Shown here: one piece after another, positions 23,460 through 33,550 of the stretch
Numbering within the stretch: position 1 is the stretch's first letter
How the letters are laid out: each line of letters opens with the position of its first letter
From: Phaseolus vulgaris
Lineage: Eukaryota > Streptophyta > Magnoliopsida > Fabales > Fabaceae
Direction of reading: 5' to 3'
Length of the DNA stretch: 64,000 bases
Assembly: GCF_000499845.2 (NCBI RefSeq)
Contig: NC_023749.2
Location: 15,400,698 to 15,464,697, forward strand
Program-made: the position numbers and the translations under genes
The notes under the pieces: model-generated
The model's input: only the letters and a program-made list of their open reading frames with translations
Told to the model about the DNA's origin: nothing
The model's database searches: none

Positions 23460-25060
23460 TTTTTTTTCTTTTTTCCTGTTTTATATTAGATTTGTATTTC
23501 TCTAAAAAAATAAATTAAAAAAAAAATCTTAGAAACGACTTTTTGTAGCTTTTATTTTTTATGAATTGTCGAATGTAATATTTTGACCTTTTGAGGGCTA
23601 ATTTAGAATTACAATTGACCTAAGAATCATGGAAGAAGCTACTAAAGAAGTGAGACTTGGAAACCAGTAGCTAAAATAATGAAAAACATTGGAAACAGGC
23701 TCTAGAAGATCAACCTTTTGTTGGAAACAAACAATAGACTATCAACAATAGTAGTAATTGACTCTAAATGGTCAACAATGTTTGACAAAAGAAAGTTGAA
23801 AAAGTTAATTAAAATGTAATCGAGAATTGGAATCATTAACTCCCAAAGTTGAAACTCATTACAATATAGAAATTCTATAAATAGAACTGATTACATAGAG
23901 AGAGAGAGAAAATGGGAGAAAAGTATATTAGAGATAGGCAGGGAGTTAAATAATGAAGTAGAATAATTTAGGTTTATCTTGTTCGTTTTCTGTTTTTGAC
24001 ATTTCTAGTTCTAATAAAAGATCTTGTTTTCTTTTACTTTTTTCTCCATCGTTTCTTCTTCTATTTACATTCTAGAGTTTGTTATCATTGTTTGAAGATG
24101 AATTTGGTTTTGGAAATAGTGAAACGAAAATCATGTCAGATGATGCTCTGTGTAGTGTTTTCTTCTTCAAAATCTTTTTGGGAACTCTATTTTATATTGA
24201 AAGTAGTTTTTCTAAGAACATACAAACCGATTGGTTGTGTTTTCTTCAATAACAAGGATTCCAAATTTGGGTTTCTTATGAATTGAAGATAAAGATTACT
24301 AACCATGGTTTTTGTTCCCTATTTTTCCTTAAAATTCTGAATTTTTCTTTTCTTGTTTTCAGTTTGTTTTGATTCTTGTTCGTTTACATTTATGCACTTT
24401 ATAAATCTAGTTTACATTTTCTTTTTGTTTCAATTACATTTTAATTTAATGTCATTTACATTTTCCATGATGCCCTGTTTTACATTTATGTAATTTACAT
24501 TTTGTGCTTTTTTTACATTTTCTACTTTTTCTGCTTTATACATTTCTAACACTTTAATTTTCTACAATTTACATTTCCACCACTTTAACTTTCAAGCAAT
24601 TTACGTTTCTTGTCATTTACATTTTTTTGCAATTTTTGTTATTACTCATCATCACTTTCCCATTAGATGATTTGTTAAGCGATCACTCTCAAAATGTTTG
24701 ATAGTTAAATGAAGGTCACATTGCATAGGTCATGTTAGACAATCTAGTTTACGATTACATACTATATTGTCTAGTGTGATTGTTTACAACTTTTCCGCTT
24801 AATTCATTTTGCATAAACTACAATAGACAATCTGATTCACGATCACATGTTAGATGCTTTATTGTATTTCCATTTTGCATGTTCATAAGTTTATGTATAA
24901 ACATTGAATTACATTTTTACATTTCTTGTTTCAATTACAATTTCTCCCCTTTTAATTTGTGTAGAAAAGAATATTAAATAATGGATTCAATTAACATGTT
25001 TTCTTTGGAATTCGACCTAGGTTGACCCTATATTATATTAGGAGAAAACTTAGTATTTTT
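23460..25060 (+). mobile_element. Athila/Tat-like LTR, copy B
   Basis: It matches copy A (11.9-13.6 kb) in layout: AATTCTATAAATAGA TATA box near 23870, TAGGTTTATCTTGTTC, an ACCATGGTTTT word near 24300, then CATTTACATTT-rich tracts. Near its 3' end is GGAATTCGACCTAGGTTGAC, resembling the ATTCGACCT word before the end of Athila LTRs (recall). The open stretch at 23996-24286 inside it is not a gene. Exact ends and target-site duplication were not determined. Confidence 0.5.
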
Positions 25061-25302
25061 GTTTGAAAGTATGGATGCGATTTAGCAGTCATCAATGACT
25101 TATCTCTGTAGTGCACACCCGTTTTAACTTGGAACTTGCAGAAAATTCAACCTACATCCACACTTGGAAACAACACTATTAGAGTTCCTTATGGCTTACT
25201 ATCCCATAAATTGATTTCTCCCCTTATTATCTTACCTCTACAAAAAAACATAGTAATGATATTCTCATTGTTTACTTCTATCAGCACTCACATGTTACTG
25301 AT

Positions 25303-25411
25303 TGACTATATACATTTAGTTTTAAAGAAAAATCATAATAACATCGACTAGATACATTTAGTTTAAAAAAAGACCACAATAACATTGACTATATAGGTTT
25401 AGTTTTAAAGC
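25303..25411 (+). repeat. Short tandem repeat, about 42-bp unit, 2.5 copies
   Basis: Three successive segments begin GACTATATACATTTAG, GACTAGATACATTTAG and GACTATATAGGTTTAG and contain AATAACAT near their ends. Confidence 0.75.
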
Positions 25412-25482
25412 ACACAACACTAAAATTCTTGATTTTTTTTATTAAGTCCTCTAAATCATAAAAGGAAAAAATGGAGTTATAC

Positions 25483-25803
25483 ATGCTATGGAGGAAGCTC
25501 AAAAGATGGAGCTTACTAATGTCTAGCTTGAATGTGATTCTGCCTTGATTTGTGTTGTGTTTACTGCTAGGACTAATGTTCCGTGGATGATTCGTAATCG
25601 ATGGAATACTTGTCTTAATTACTGTGGGAAAAATCAGGTTTAAGGTTACTCATATTTTTCGTGAAGGGAATGCGTGTGCTGCTTAGTTGGCTAATTTATG
25701 ATTTATTCATAAAGAATATTTTCCTTGGTATAATAGACTTCCATCTAGTTTGTTCTTAGAATTCTTTATGAATAGGTATAGATGTATCATTTTTGTTAAC
25801 ATG
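25483..25803 (+). pseudogene. LINE ORF2 C-terminal RNase H-like remnant
   Basis: The plus-strand translation shows AMEEAQKMELTNV, then LECDSALICVVF, VPWMIRNRWNTCL and, after a one-base frame change, FKVTHIFREGN, the pattern of the RNase H-like domain (RVT_3 type) at the C-terminus of plant L1 ORF2 or LINE-derived proteins. Stops interrupt it after NV, AA and ANL. No other part of a LINE lies directly upstream, so this is a 5'-truncated or isolated fragment. Confidence 0.7.
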
Positions 25804-26585
25804 TGAGTTTTGGTCCAGTCCCCCCATATTTTTGTATTTTCTTTCTTTTTTCTTTTTTTAATAATACTTTTTTCATGTGATGGTAGATGATTGTTGTTAC
25901 TTGAGATGTCAGCCTAACTGAGATGTCAAATTGCATAGTTAGACTTAACATGAAAGTATTTTTATAATTAAAAAAAAGGAAAAAAGCATGGGCAACAAAG
26001 TTTCTAACTTGGGTGACATTCAAATATCCCTTTATAATTCTATAAATAACATAAAATCAAACAAATTCTAACATAATTTCATAGATATCCATGGTGATGA
26101 ATATCACTCTAAACCTTGTAAACATTTCCCCTTAATTAAACAGGCATAGGAGTTTTGTAATAACTTGTGAATAAGATAACAAAAACAAATAGAAAGATAA
26201 TTCAATCATTGAACATTTATAGAAAAAAAAGATAAAAACATACACATCATTTAGTCCACAACTAAGGTATATCATAATGGTGTAGTATTATACCAATAAA
26301 GAAATTATAAAATAATTTTAATTATTTACACCACCTAGGACATGTCTTCGTGTACGAAAACATCACTCAACAAATTAAAAAAGAAAAACAGTAAAATATA
26401 TCTATGTTATATATTCTCACCAAGGTGATATGAAAATGGCATTTATGACTATGTAACTATGCATTTAACCATTTTTTAACTTAGTTTTGTATAATGTGTA
26501 CACTACTCACGTTCTCTCTATGTATTAATGATAATTGTATTAAATTAGTACTACCATTTACAACTAAAATTAGTAGTTTGAAATT
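25804..26585. other. AT-rich intergenic DNA
   Basis: No gene, RNA or terminal repeat was recognised. The minus-strand open stretch 25796-26023 shows no domain. Confidence 0.5.
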
Positions 26586-26597
26586 ACCGTGTTTTTT

Positions 26598-27426
26598 TTA
26601 TCGGCAATAATAAAATGAGCCACTTTAAGGGTGGTTCAACCTTATACATAATGACAATCTTAATCACATCCAGTAGACATACTCTCAAGTATGGCTGACT
26701 ATACAAGACACTCCTAACTTAACCTAGAGAAAGACACCTGACATACTAAGTAAACATCTCATAAGATCATCCTAATACAAATCATCGGATCTATGCACCA
26801 ATTAGAAAAGGAAAAAACGCAAACTGTGACTTGGATGAAACCTAAGACCAAGTCTTTAGTTGGACCAACGTGAAAGCCTCCAGTACATCTCCTACTCCCC
26901 CTTTAAAGATAACCCTATTCATGTGCCTCTATACCTCATTAACTACTGTGATCCAAATCCCTCCCCAAACCTCATCCACCGAAGCCGACGCACTGCTAAT
27001 CCTAAACTGAGAAAAATTTAACAAAGGGACATTATGAAACACACCCTGCACACCCAGCCATACACAACAATGGTTCCACAATAACCAAGCAAATTTGCAC
27101 TCGAAGAACAGATGGGTACTAGTCTCCTCCTCCACCCCGCACAGGCTACAAATAGAACTTGCAACTGTAATCCCGCGCCTAACCAGGTTAGCCTTAGTGA
27201 CCAACTTATTTTCCAACACCTTCCAAACCGTAACTAGTGCAGTAGGTACAACTTTACTCACCCAAAATTTATTATATATTGTCCCATTCTCTCCAACTTT
27301 GTCCCCCCTTAGACGGAGGTAAGCCGATTCAACTGTATACCCGAGCTTCTCCCCTTCCTTCCACTCCCACCTATCCTCCTTATCCAGGTCAAAACTCACA
27401 CCTTGGACTGCATGAGAAAATAGAAC
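26598..27426 (-). pseudogene. 5'-truncated LINE with zf-RVT domain
   Basis: On the minus strand a 166-codon open stretch (26929-27429) contains SAYLRLRG, a WKVLENKLVTKANLVRRGI segment and the zinc-binding cluster C94, C97, H106 and C111 (CSLCG...HLFFEC), the reverse-transcriptase zinc-binding domain found at the C-terminus of plant LINE ORF2. Downstream to 26598 is a 3' tail ending in TTATTGCCGATAAAAAAAA, an oriented poly(A) end. The upstream end abuts a 215-bp tandem duplication. The RT and endonuclease domains are absent, so this is a truncated copy. Confidence 0.8.
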
Positions 27427-27856
27427 CATTATTTGCTTCTCCCAAAACTTTTTATTCTACTAATATTGTTTGTTCTTATTTTATTTGTAAATGTCACTTA
27501 TGAAGGATCATTTAAAAAAAAAACACATTTAGTCATAATTAATTTTTTCATAAAAAAATCAATATAACTTTATATCATAATTTTAAAAAAAAAGTTGAAA
27601 ACTCGTTCGAAAGATCATGATATTTTATTAATTAAAAATCTCATTATTTACTTCTCCCAAAAGTTTTTATTCTATTAATATTGTTTGTTCTTATTTTATT
27701 TGTAAATGTCACTTATGAAGGATCATTTAAAAAAAACACATTTAGTCATAATTAATTTTTTCATAAAAAAATCAATAAAACTTTATATCATAATTTAAAA
27801 AAAAAGAGTTGAAAACTCGTTCAAAAGGATCATGATATTTTATTAATTAAAAATCT
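27427..27856. repeat. 215-bp tandem duplication
   Basis: Copy one is 27427-27641 and copy two 27642-27856. Both start CATTATTT(G/A)CTTCTCCCAA and end ATTAATTAAAAATCT. Differences are few, mostly in homopolymer length, so the duplication is much younger than the LINE fragment it adjoins. Confidence 0.9.
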
Positions 27857-28356
27857 CATAAAAATGGAATTAACCAATAACAATCTTTCAAGCTCCCAAT
27901 GTGCAATAACATAACCCAGGACTTTGGAAAATATCTTTCTAACATCATAAATAAACTTTATTTAGTATTTGTCATGTATGTGATGTAACATCTTGAATAT
28001 TTAGTTTTACGTGAAAATAGTTTGCAACAAAGAAGAAATACCTCATTGTACAAATCTCGAAACAATTTGAAAAACTTCGTGTTCAAAATTTAAACTTGTC
28101 CAATTTGTAACAAGTTTCAATTTATATTTTCATTGAGTATTTTTCAGACACTTCATCAAACATATCATTAGATTCTCGTATCCTCGATTTTCAAAAAAAT
28201 CATAAAACATCATAAACTATCTGAGTATACAAAAATGACAACATAATTGAAGCAAAAGAAAAGAAAAATTTTAACGCTTATCCACCTTTTCTAACATGTT
28301 TCAATTTTACTAATCTAATACCACCTCATCAAATATAGTGTAATTTAATTATTAAT

Positions 28357-28364
28357 TATAAAAG
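28357..28364 (+). promoter_or_regulatory. Candidate TATA box of riboflavin synthase
   Basis: TATAAAAG lies about 180 bp upstream of the start codon, a plausible distance for a plant gene with a 5' leader of about 150 bases. No other promoter element was identified. Confidence 0.45.
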
Positions 28365-28543
28365 TTCATGTAAGCAGGGTGTATACAATTTTCGTGGTTT
28401 GGTGTATTGTCCAAAGGCTGAGACCATCTCATAGATTAGCAGAAGCACATCCTTGGTCCCAAACGCAGATTCCCCAAATTCCCAAACACAGCACAGTCCC
28501 TATCGTTCCAACATTGTTCTAATTCCGACACGACACTGTCAAC

Positions 28544-29368
28544 ATGCCAATTTCATCTTCTCTTACCTTAACACCCACAGTCTCAGGAATCGCTGCAACA
28601 ACTCACACTTCCCACAATTCTCACCCCACCCATCTAAGATTCATTCCCAATTTCAAACCTACCTATCTACATGCCTTCCTCCCCCTAACTTCACGCGCCC
28701 CCTTGCGTCACCGCCGCGCGGCCAGCCCCGTCTGCCTCTTCACCGGCATAGTCGAGGAAGTGGGCACCGTCAAGCAGCTCGGCACGGCCCCGCATGGTGG
28801 CTTTGACCTCAAAATCGCGGCTTCCACGGTCCTTGACGGCGTCAACCTTGGCGACAGTATCGCTGTGAACGGCACGTGCCTCACGGTGACGGAATTCGAT
28901 GGCAAAGTCTCGGACTTTACGGTGGGGCTGTCGCCGGAGACGCTGCGCAAGACGTCGCTATCGGAGCTGGAGCCCGGGTCGCCGGTGAACCTGGAGCGCG
29001 CGGTGACGCCGACTAGCCGCATGGGTGGGCACTTCGTGCAGGGTCACGTGGACAGTACGGGGGTGATCGTGTCGAAGGTTCCAGAAGGAGATTCCCTTTG
29101 GGTGAAGGTGAGGACTGAAAAATCGTTGCTTAAGTACATTGTGCCTAAGGGGTTTATTGCTGTGGATGGGACTAGTTTGACTGTGGTGGATGTGTTCGAC
29201 GATGAGGAGTGTTTCAATTTCATGTTGGTGGCTTATACTCAACAGAAGGTGGTGATTCCTCTGAAAAACGTTGGGGATAAGCTGAATCTCGAGGTCGATA
29301 TTCTTGGCAAGTATGTGGAGAGGCTTCTCCGTAGTGGTTTTGTTTCATCCTTTACTAATAGTTCTTGA
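28544..29368 (+). CDS. Riboflavin synthase, plastid precursor
   Basis: A 274-residue intronless reading frame. Residues 1 to about 63 are rich in Ser, Thr, Pro and Arg without acidic residues, as in a plastid transit peptide. The mature part holds two homologous lumazine-binding domains, about 65-160 (LFTGIVEEVGTV, SIAVNGTCLTV) and 162-262 (GHFVQGHVDSTG, IAVDGTSLTV). Length and motifs match the alpha-type enzyme that dismutates two 6,7-dimethyl-8-ribityllumazine molecules to riboflavin, the last step of vitamin B2 synthesis in plastids. The ATG at 28544 is the first in frame with a sensible transit peptide. The first half of the gene is strikingly GC- and CpG-rich and the second half is not. 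No broken motif is seen, so it should be functional. Confidence 0.95.
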   Translation: MPISSSLTLTPTVSGIAATTHTSHNSHPTHLRFIPNFKPTYLHAFLPLTSRAPLRHRRAASPVCLFTGIVEEVGTVKQLGTAPHGGFDLKIAASTVLDGVNLGDSIAVNGTCLTVTEFDGKVSDFTVGLSPETLRKTSLSELEPGSPVNLERAVTPTSRMGGHFVQGHVDSTGVIVSKVPEGDSLWVKVRTEKSLLKYIVPKGFIAVDGTSLTVVDVFDDEECFNFMLVAYTQQKVVIPLKNVGDKLNLEVDILGKYVERLLRSGFVSSFTNSS

Positions 29369-30640
29369 TGCACACATGGTTGAAATGTATGCTTGTGATA
29401 GATTCTCTTGATTTGTCTATTTGATAGATGTTTGCAGTTTTGCATTAGTTCTTCATAATGCTATTGTGGGTATGTTTGGATGTCAGTTGGGGAAGGAGGG
29501 CGTGGTTCAAATTGCTTTTACATCTTCCCTTTTCAATTTGTGTCTTAGAATTCGGCAATGTGCCTTATAATTCCCAAAAGCAGCGCATTTCTAACTTATA
29601 TATCCTTATATAGTCTTAAGTTTGAGTGAACTTCATATTGCAATCTTCGTTTGCAAAAGCCACTTTCTCTTTTTGTCCACTTCAAACTGAGTTTCGAGAC
29701 AAAATTGAGGCAATACTCTGTTTACGATCGCACCCAGTTGAAAATGGACATGCCTTTAATTTTCTCTGCTTTGACTCGTCCTACTGTGGCTAGGTTAGGA
29801 ACTCAATAACAGGATCAGACATAGAACTGGAATTAAATGTATAGTAATTTGTTACATTCATATGGGACTGAGTCAGCAGGTAAATGCTCGACTTTGTTGA
29901 ACTTATGTTGTGTGCTTTTCTTTTTCTTATCTTTCTGTCTTATCAACTTTGTTTAAGTGGAACAGACAAGAATAAGCAGAATGGCTACGAGAGTTTTGTA
30001 CTAAGGAGTGAATAGGCATAAAGTGATTATCACATCACACCTTAAAGAGATGATCCTATGCTGCTTTAGCTGTAATGGGAGGATCTCTAATTCAGCCTGA
30101 ATAATATATGGTTGAGTCTTTAGTCTTGTGACTAAATATAAGGAGTGACTCTACTGATAATACTAATTTACGTGAGAACAACTAATAATGCACTTTTTCA
30201 TGAAATACTAATAGGAATTGGAAAACTCTTCATGATTCTATTCATTCAGAAGAATTAAGTTTAAACAAAACCAAGAAATATATAACATGAAAATAAAGAC
30301 AATAGATAAGAGGTAGAAAGATGACACGAGATTTTAGATTTGAATCTTCCTGATTTTAAATCCAGTTACAGTCACCTCAACCTGAGAGAGATAGTTTCTA
30401 TTAAAGTCAAATTATAATCACATTTCACATGAAAAACATGTAATCACAAGATATGAACTATAACTCTTGAACACCACAACTGTACTAGAACACCAAACTT
30501 AGGTGTAGAAAGAATCACAGTAGAGTTTGGAAGGAAATCATATATAATGTGACAAATATCCTAAAGATTAAAGATCAAAGTGAATATGCAACAAAGTCAC
30601 CAAAGTGCCTTGAGATGAAAACTTTTACAAAAGATTTCAT
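29369..30640. other. Downstream flank of riboflavin synthase
   Basis: The first few hundred bases presumably include the 3' UTR. No other gene, tandem repeat or terminal repeat was recognised. Confidence 0.45.
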
Positions 30641-31400
30641 AATAGATGCTTTTTCTATTTGTTGGTGTTTTTCTTGATGTAATAGAATGTTTGGTAGCAA
30701 GTGTAAGTGTTAAAACAAGAAAACACTAAAAGCAATTTATTGAAAAACATTTCTAAAATGATTCAATTGACTGTGCATAATGATAATCGATTATATTGTT
30801 ATTCGTTGCAGCTGGAGACACCAACTTAATCGATTATTTTGCTCATAATTAATTCTGGAAAGTTAAGAAGAACAACTTAATCGATTATTTTAGTGATAAT
30901 CGATTAAATGCACATGTGTTTTGAGACAAAATTCAAGATAATCGATTGTGTAAATTATGAAAATGGATTATTTTCAAGTTATAATTGAATATTTTTGCTT
31001 TTAAAGCTTTTTTAAAAGATTTTCAAAATGTATAAGTTCTAATCATGGCTTATGATGAATGAGATGCAAATTCTAACTTAATCAAATCTCCTTTTTTTAT
31101 GATGAACAAGACTACATAAAACTTTACATTATGCAGCTTTCATGTGGTGTAGTCTGAACAAAGAATACCTTTCTCCCCTTTCGAGCTTTATCAAAAAGAG
31201 CAATAATAAGAAAGGTATAGAAATATATTGAAACAAAATATATTCATTGATTGACAAGAACTATATTCACTAATAGAAAAAAAAGCATACAAGATAACAA
31301 CCAAAAGAAACCATGCAATGCAAAATAACAACCAAAAGAAGCCACAAGAGCAGAAAAGAAAGGCAAAGACACACGAGGACCATTCTATCATTGCTCGTCT
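30640..31400. repeat. LTR-like fragment with TAATCGATTA motifs
   Basis: Between about 30780 and 30970 the sequence carries several copies of AATCGATTA or ATAATCGATTAT with spacing of 40-60 bases, a pattern like the AATAAATCTGTTC series of the solo LTR at 6244-8057. By analogy it could be a piece of a SIRE-like LTR. Ends were not identified. The minus-strand open stretch 31191-31391 is not supported as a gene. Confidence 0.35.
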
Positions 31401-31429
31401 TCTAATTCATACCCTGCTCCAATTATGTC

Positions 31430-32150
31430 TTTCTCAAGCGCCTCCGAATGCTTGAAACTTCCCATTTGTTTCATCAAGGCGCATGTTGTAGTGCTCTTGT
31501 CTCTCTTAACCTGCCAATTGTAGACCTTGTAAAGTTTATTTAGCAATATCATTTCATTATTTGAGAGTGTTGCTTAGGTTTCACAAGAATTTTCTTGGGT
31601 TTCTCTAGCTCCACCTTTGGAAGACCATCCTTAAAGGCGAATTCATCTCCTTGTTCTTCAGCCCTATGTGGTGAAGTTCACTTTTATTAATCTTGTTGGA
31701 ACTGAGCATAATTGTAAAGACTTCATTTATCAAATCTACTTCGTTGTGTTCCAACACCTTGGAGATGAACAGAACATAATGAATAGGGTAAAGGGCCCAG
31801 TACCAAGTCTTCTTGATGTTATTCGCCAAAATGCCTGCCAATCCATTTGTATGCCATTTTTTAAGTCATAGATGATCAATATGTCTTCAATAGTCATTTG
31901 GGTGTGATTGTTCCTCATAGGACAAGAATCCATGCGATGACATATGTCAACAGTCTCTCATCCTTCTTTATTGCACTTACATTGAACAAAGAAAAATTCT
32001 GGATTTTGGGTCTCTAAGACAACTGTTATAGACAAACCAGGCTTATCAAAATCTTCAACTCCAATAGTAATCTTAACTCCATCAAGCTTGAAACCAGCTA
32101 CATCCTTCAAAACTGTGCCCTCCTTCCTTCACTTTGGAATTCATTACACA
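31430..32150 (-). pseudogene. Degenerate transposon-encoded protein remnant
   Basis: Minus-strand translation gives pieces in shifting frames: ERLLTYVIAWIL, then NNHTQMTIEDILIIYDLKNG, then LANNIKKTWYW and LSSNKINKSELHHIGLK. The first two resemble a region I recall from plant Gypsy-associated proteins annotated as putative plant transposon protein. Stops and frameshifts rule out a working gene. Family assignment is tentative. Confidence 0.4.
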
Positions 32151-32699
32151 ATTTATCAACTTAATGTTGGCATAGAAAGCATGAACAAATTACAGCATTG
32201 GGCTGGACAGGGACATTAGTTTCTTCAATAAAGAATACTAATCACTAATCTGATCCGGTTACTATCATTATGTGTCTCTCAGTATTGAATTATCGATTCT
32301 GCATAATCTGTTTTAACTTGCTTAATTCTTTAATTAGCACCCCAGAGGATGCTTGTTCTGCTCTTGATACTGCAAATGAATCTCAATGAGATTAAAAGAT
32401 AGTAATAATAATACTTGCTCCTGCAAATGAACTTTTGTTTTGAGAGATTGAGTGAGCAAATACTGAAGTAGTTTTCTTGTACACTTTTTCCCATCCTACT
32501 ACACTCGGTAAAATTTTCGGAACATTTAACATTTGGCCATGAAGAATATTTTTTGATTTTGCAAACGAGAATTAAATTATGAATTTCAGATCAAGTAATT
32601 CGGAACATTTATTGATTACACTATGGAAAACATTTACAGATTATGCAATCTGAAACTATTATTTGGATTGAGTAATCATGAAATATTATGGATTATTAT
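32151..32699. other. Unremarkable intergenic DNA
   Basis: No gene or repeat recognised. Confidence 0.45.
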
Positions 32700-32739
32700 A
32701 AATTGGTTAAGGAGTAAGTATCCAAGGGTACTCTAGTAT

Positions 32740-33330
32740 TTTTATACTATGTGGATGTAGGGATGAAGGTGCCGCCTCTGCTTTGATATTCTCTTCGATG
32801 GATGATAATCTCTTTGTTGCGTGTCAACAACCTCTATTTTACTATGTATCGGTAGGCACCGGACGAACGCACGTGGCCGACCGACCGAGTGCATAATAAA
32901 TGTATGGGTATTTATGTGACAAACTAAGGTGGTTAAGATACACCTCCGAAGAATAAGGAATACGCGTTTAAAGAAGATATATTTCCCGGGTATTCCGGAG
33001 CACGACTGGCAAGACCTATCCATAACTACCCTGAGCCCAAGGGATAGAAAGCCCATTAGGCAATCCTATAAATACCGTGCTCAAGTCAGAGAAAGGTACG
33101 TTTTCATTCACTTACTAAATCACACTTAGAATCTCATACTTACTTGAGCGTCGGAGTGCCTTCGCAGGTACCCTCCCTCGCCCGACCGAAGGAGACACCA
33201 AGAAGGAACGACCGACCGAAGGAGAAGAAGATCGACACGTCAGCAATTATACTACGTCAACCGACCGTGCCTGGGCTCCATCTCTCCACTCAGGTACATA
33301 CTATATCTGATGGCACAGTTTGTCCGAATT
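32740..33330 (+). mobile_element. Tat-like Gypsy LTR (partial)
   Basis: The stretch has a TATA box in ATCCTATAAATACC near 33063 and, further on, ACTTGAGCGTCGGAGTGCC followed by GCAGGTACCC, words typical of the transcribed end of Tat-type Gypsy LTRs (recall). GC content is higher than the surroundings. Similar but more decayed words occur at 36.9-37.2 kb and 43.8-43.9 kb. The small open stretches in it (32929-33129, 33144-33422) are by-products of this composition. Ends were not resolved. Confidence 0.55.
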
Positions 33331-33550
33331 TAAAAAAAGGGATTCAAACAGAAAATTCCTCGTACTATGTTCCTAACCAAAAAAGAAAAGAAAAACATTC
33401 ACGTATAAGACATGAGAAGTAATCTTTTAATACGTAAGAATTTGTGATATGAAGCACAAACATGACTTGTCGCTTGTTATCTGTGTTATTTGATCATTTT
33501 TTGTGTTTTCAGATTAGGAAAGATTTTTCTATGACACCTCATTTCTAAGT

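Noticed and set aside
23996..24286. 96-codon open stretch as a membrane protein gene
   Set aside because: It lies inside an LTR-like repeat also present at 12-13.6 kb; hydrophobicity comes from T-rich composition.
24650..24860. Palindromic TCTAG/ACGAT words as a regulatory operator
   Set aside because: They recur as part of a dispersed LTR-like family, so repeat membership explains them better.
28708..29445. Minus-strand and out-of-frame open stretches over riboflavin synthase
   Set aside because: They are shadows of the GC-rich riboflavin synthase frame.
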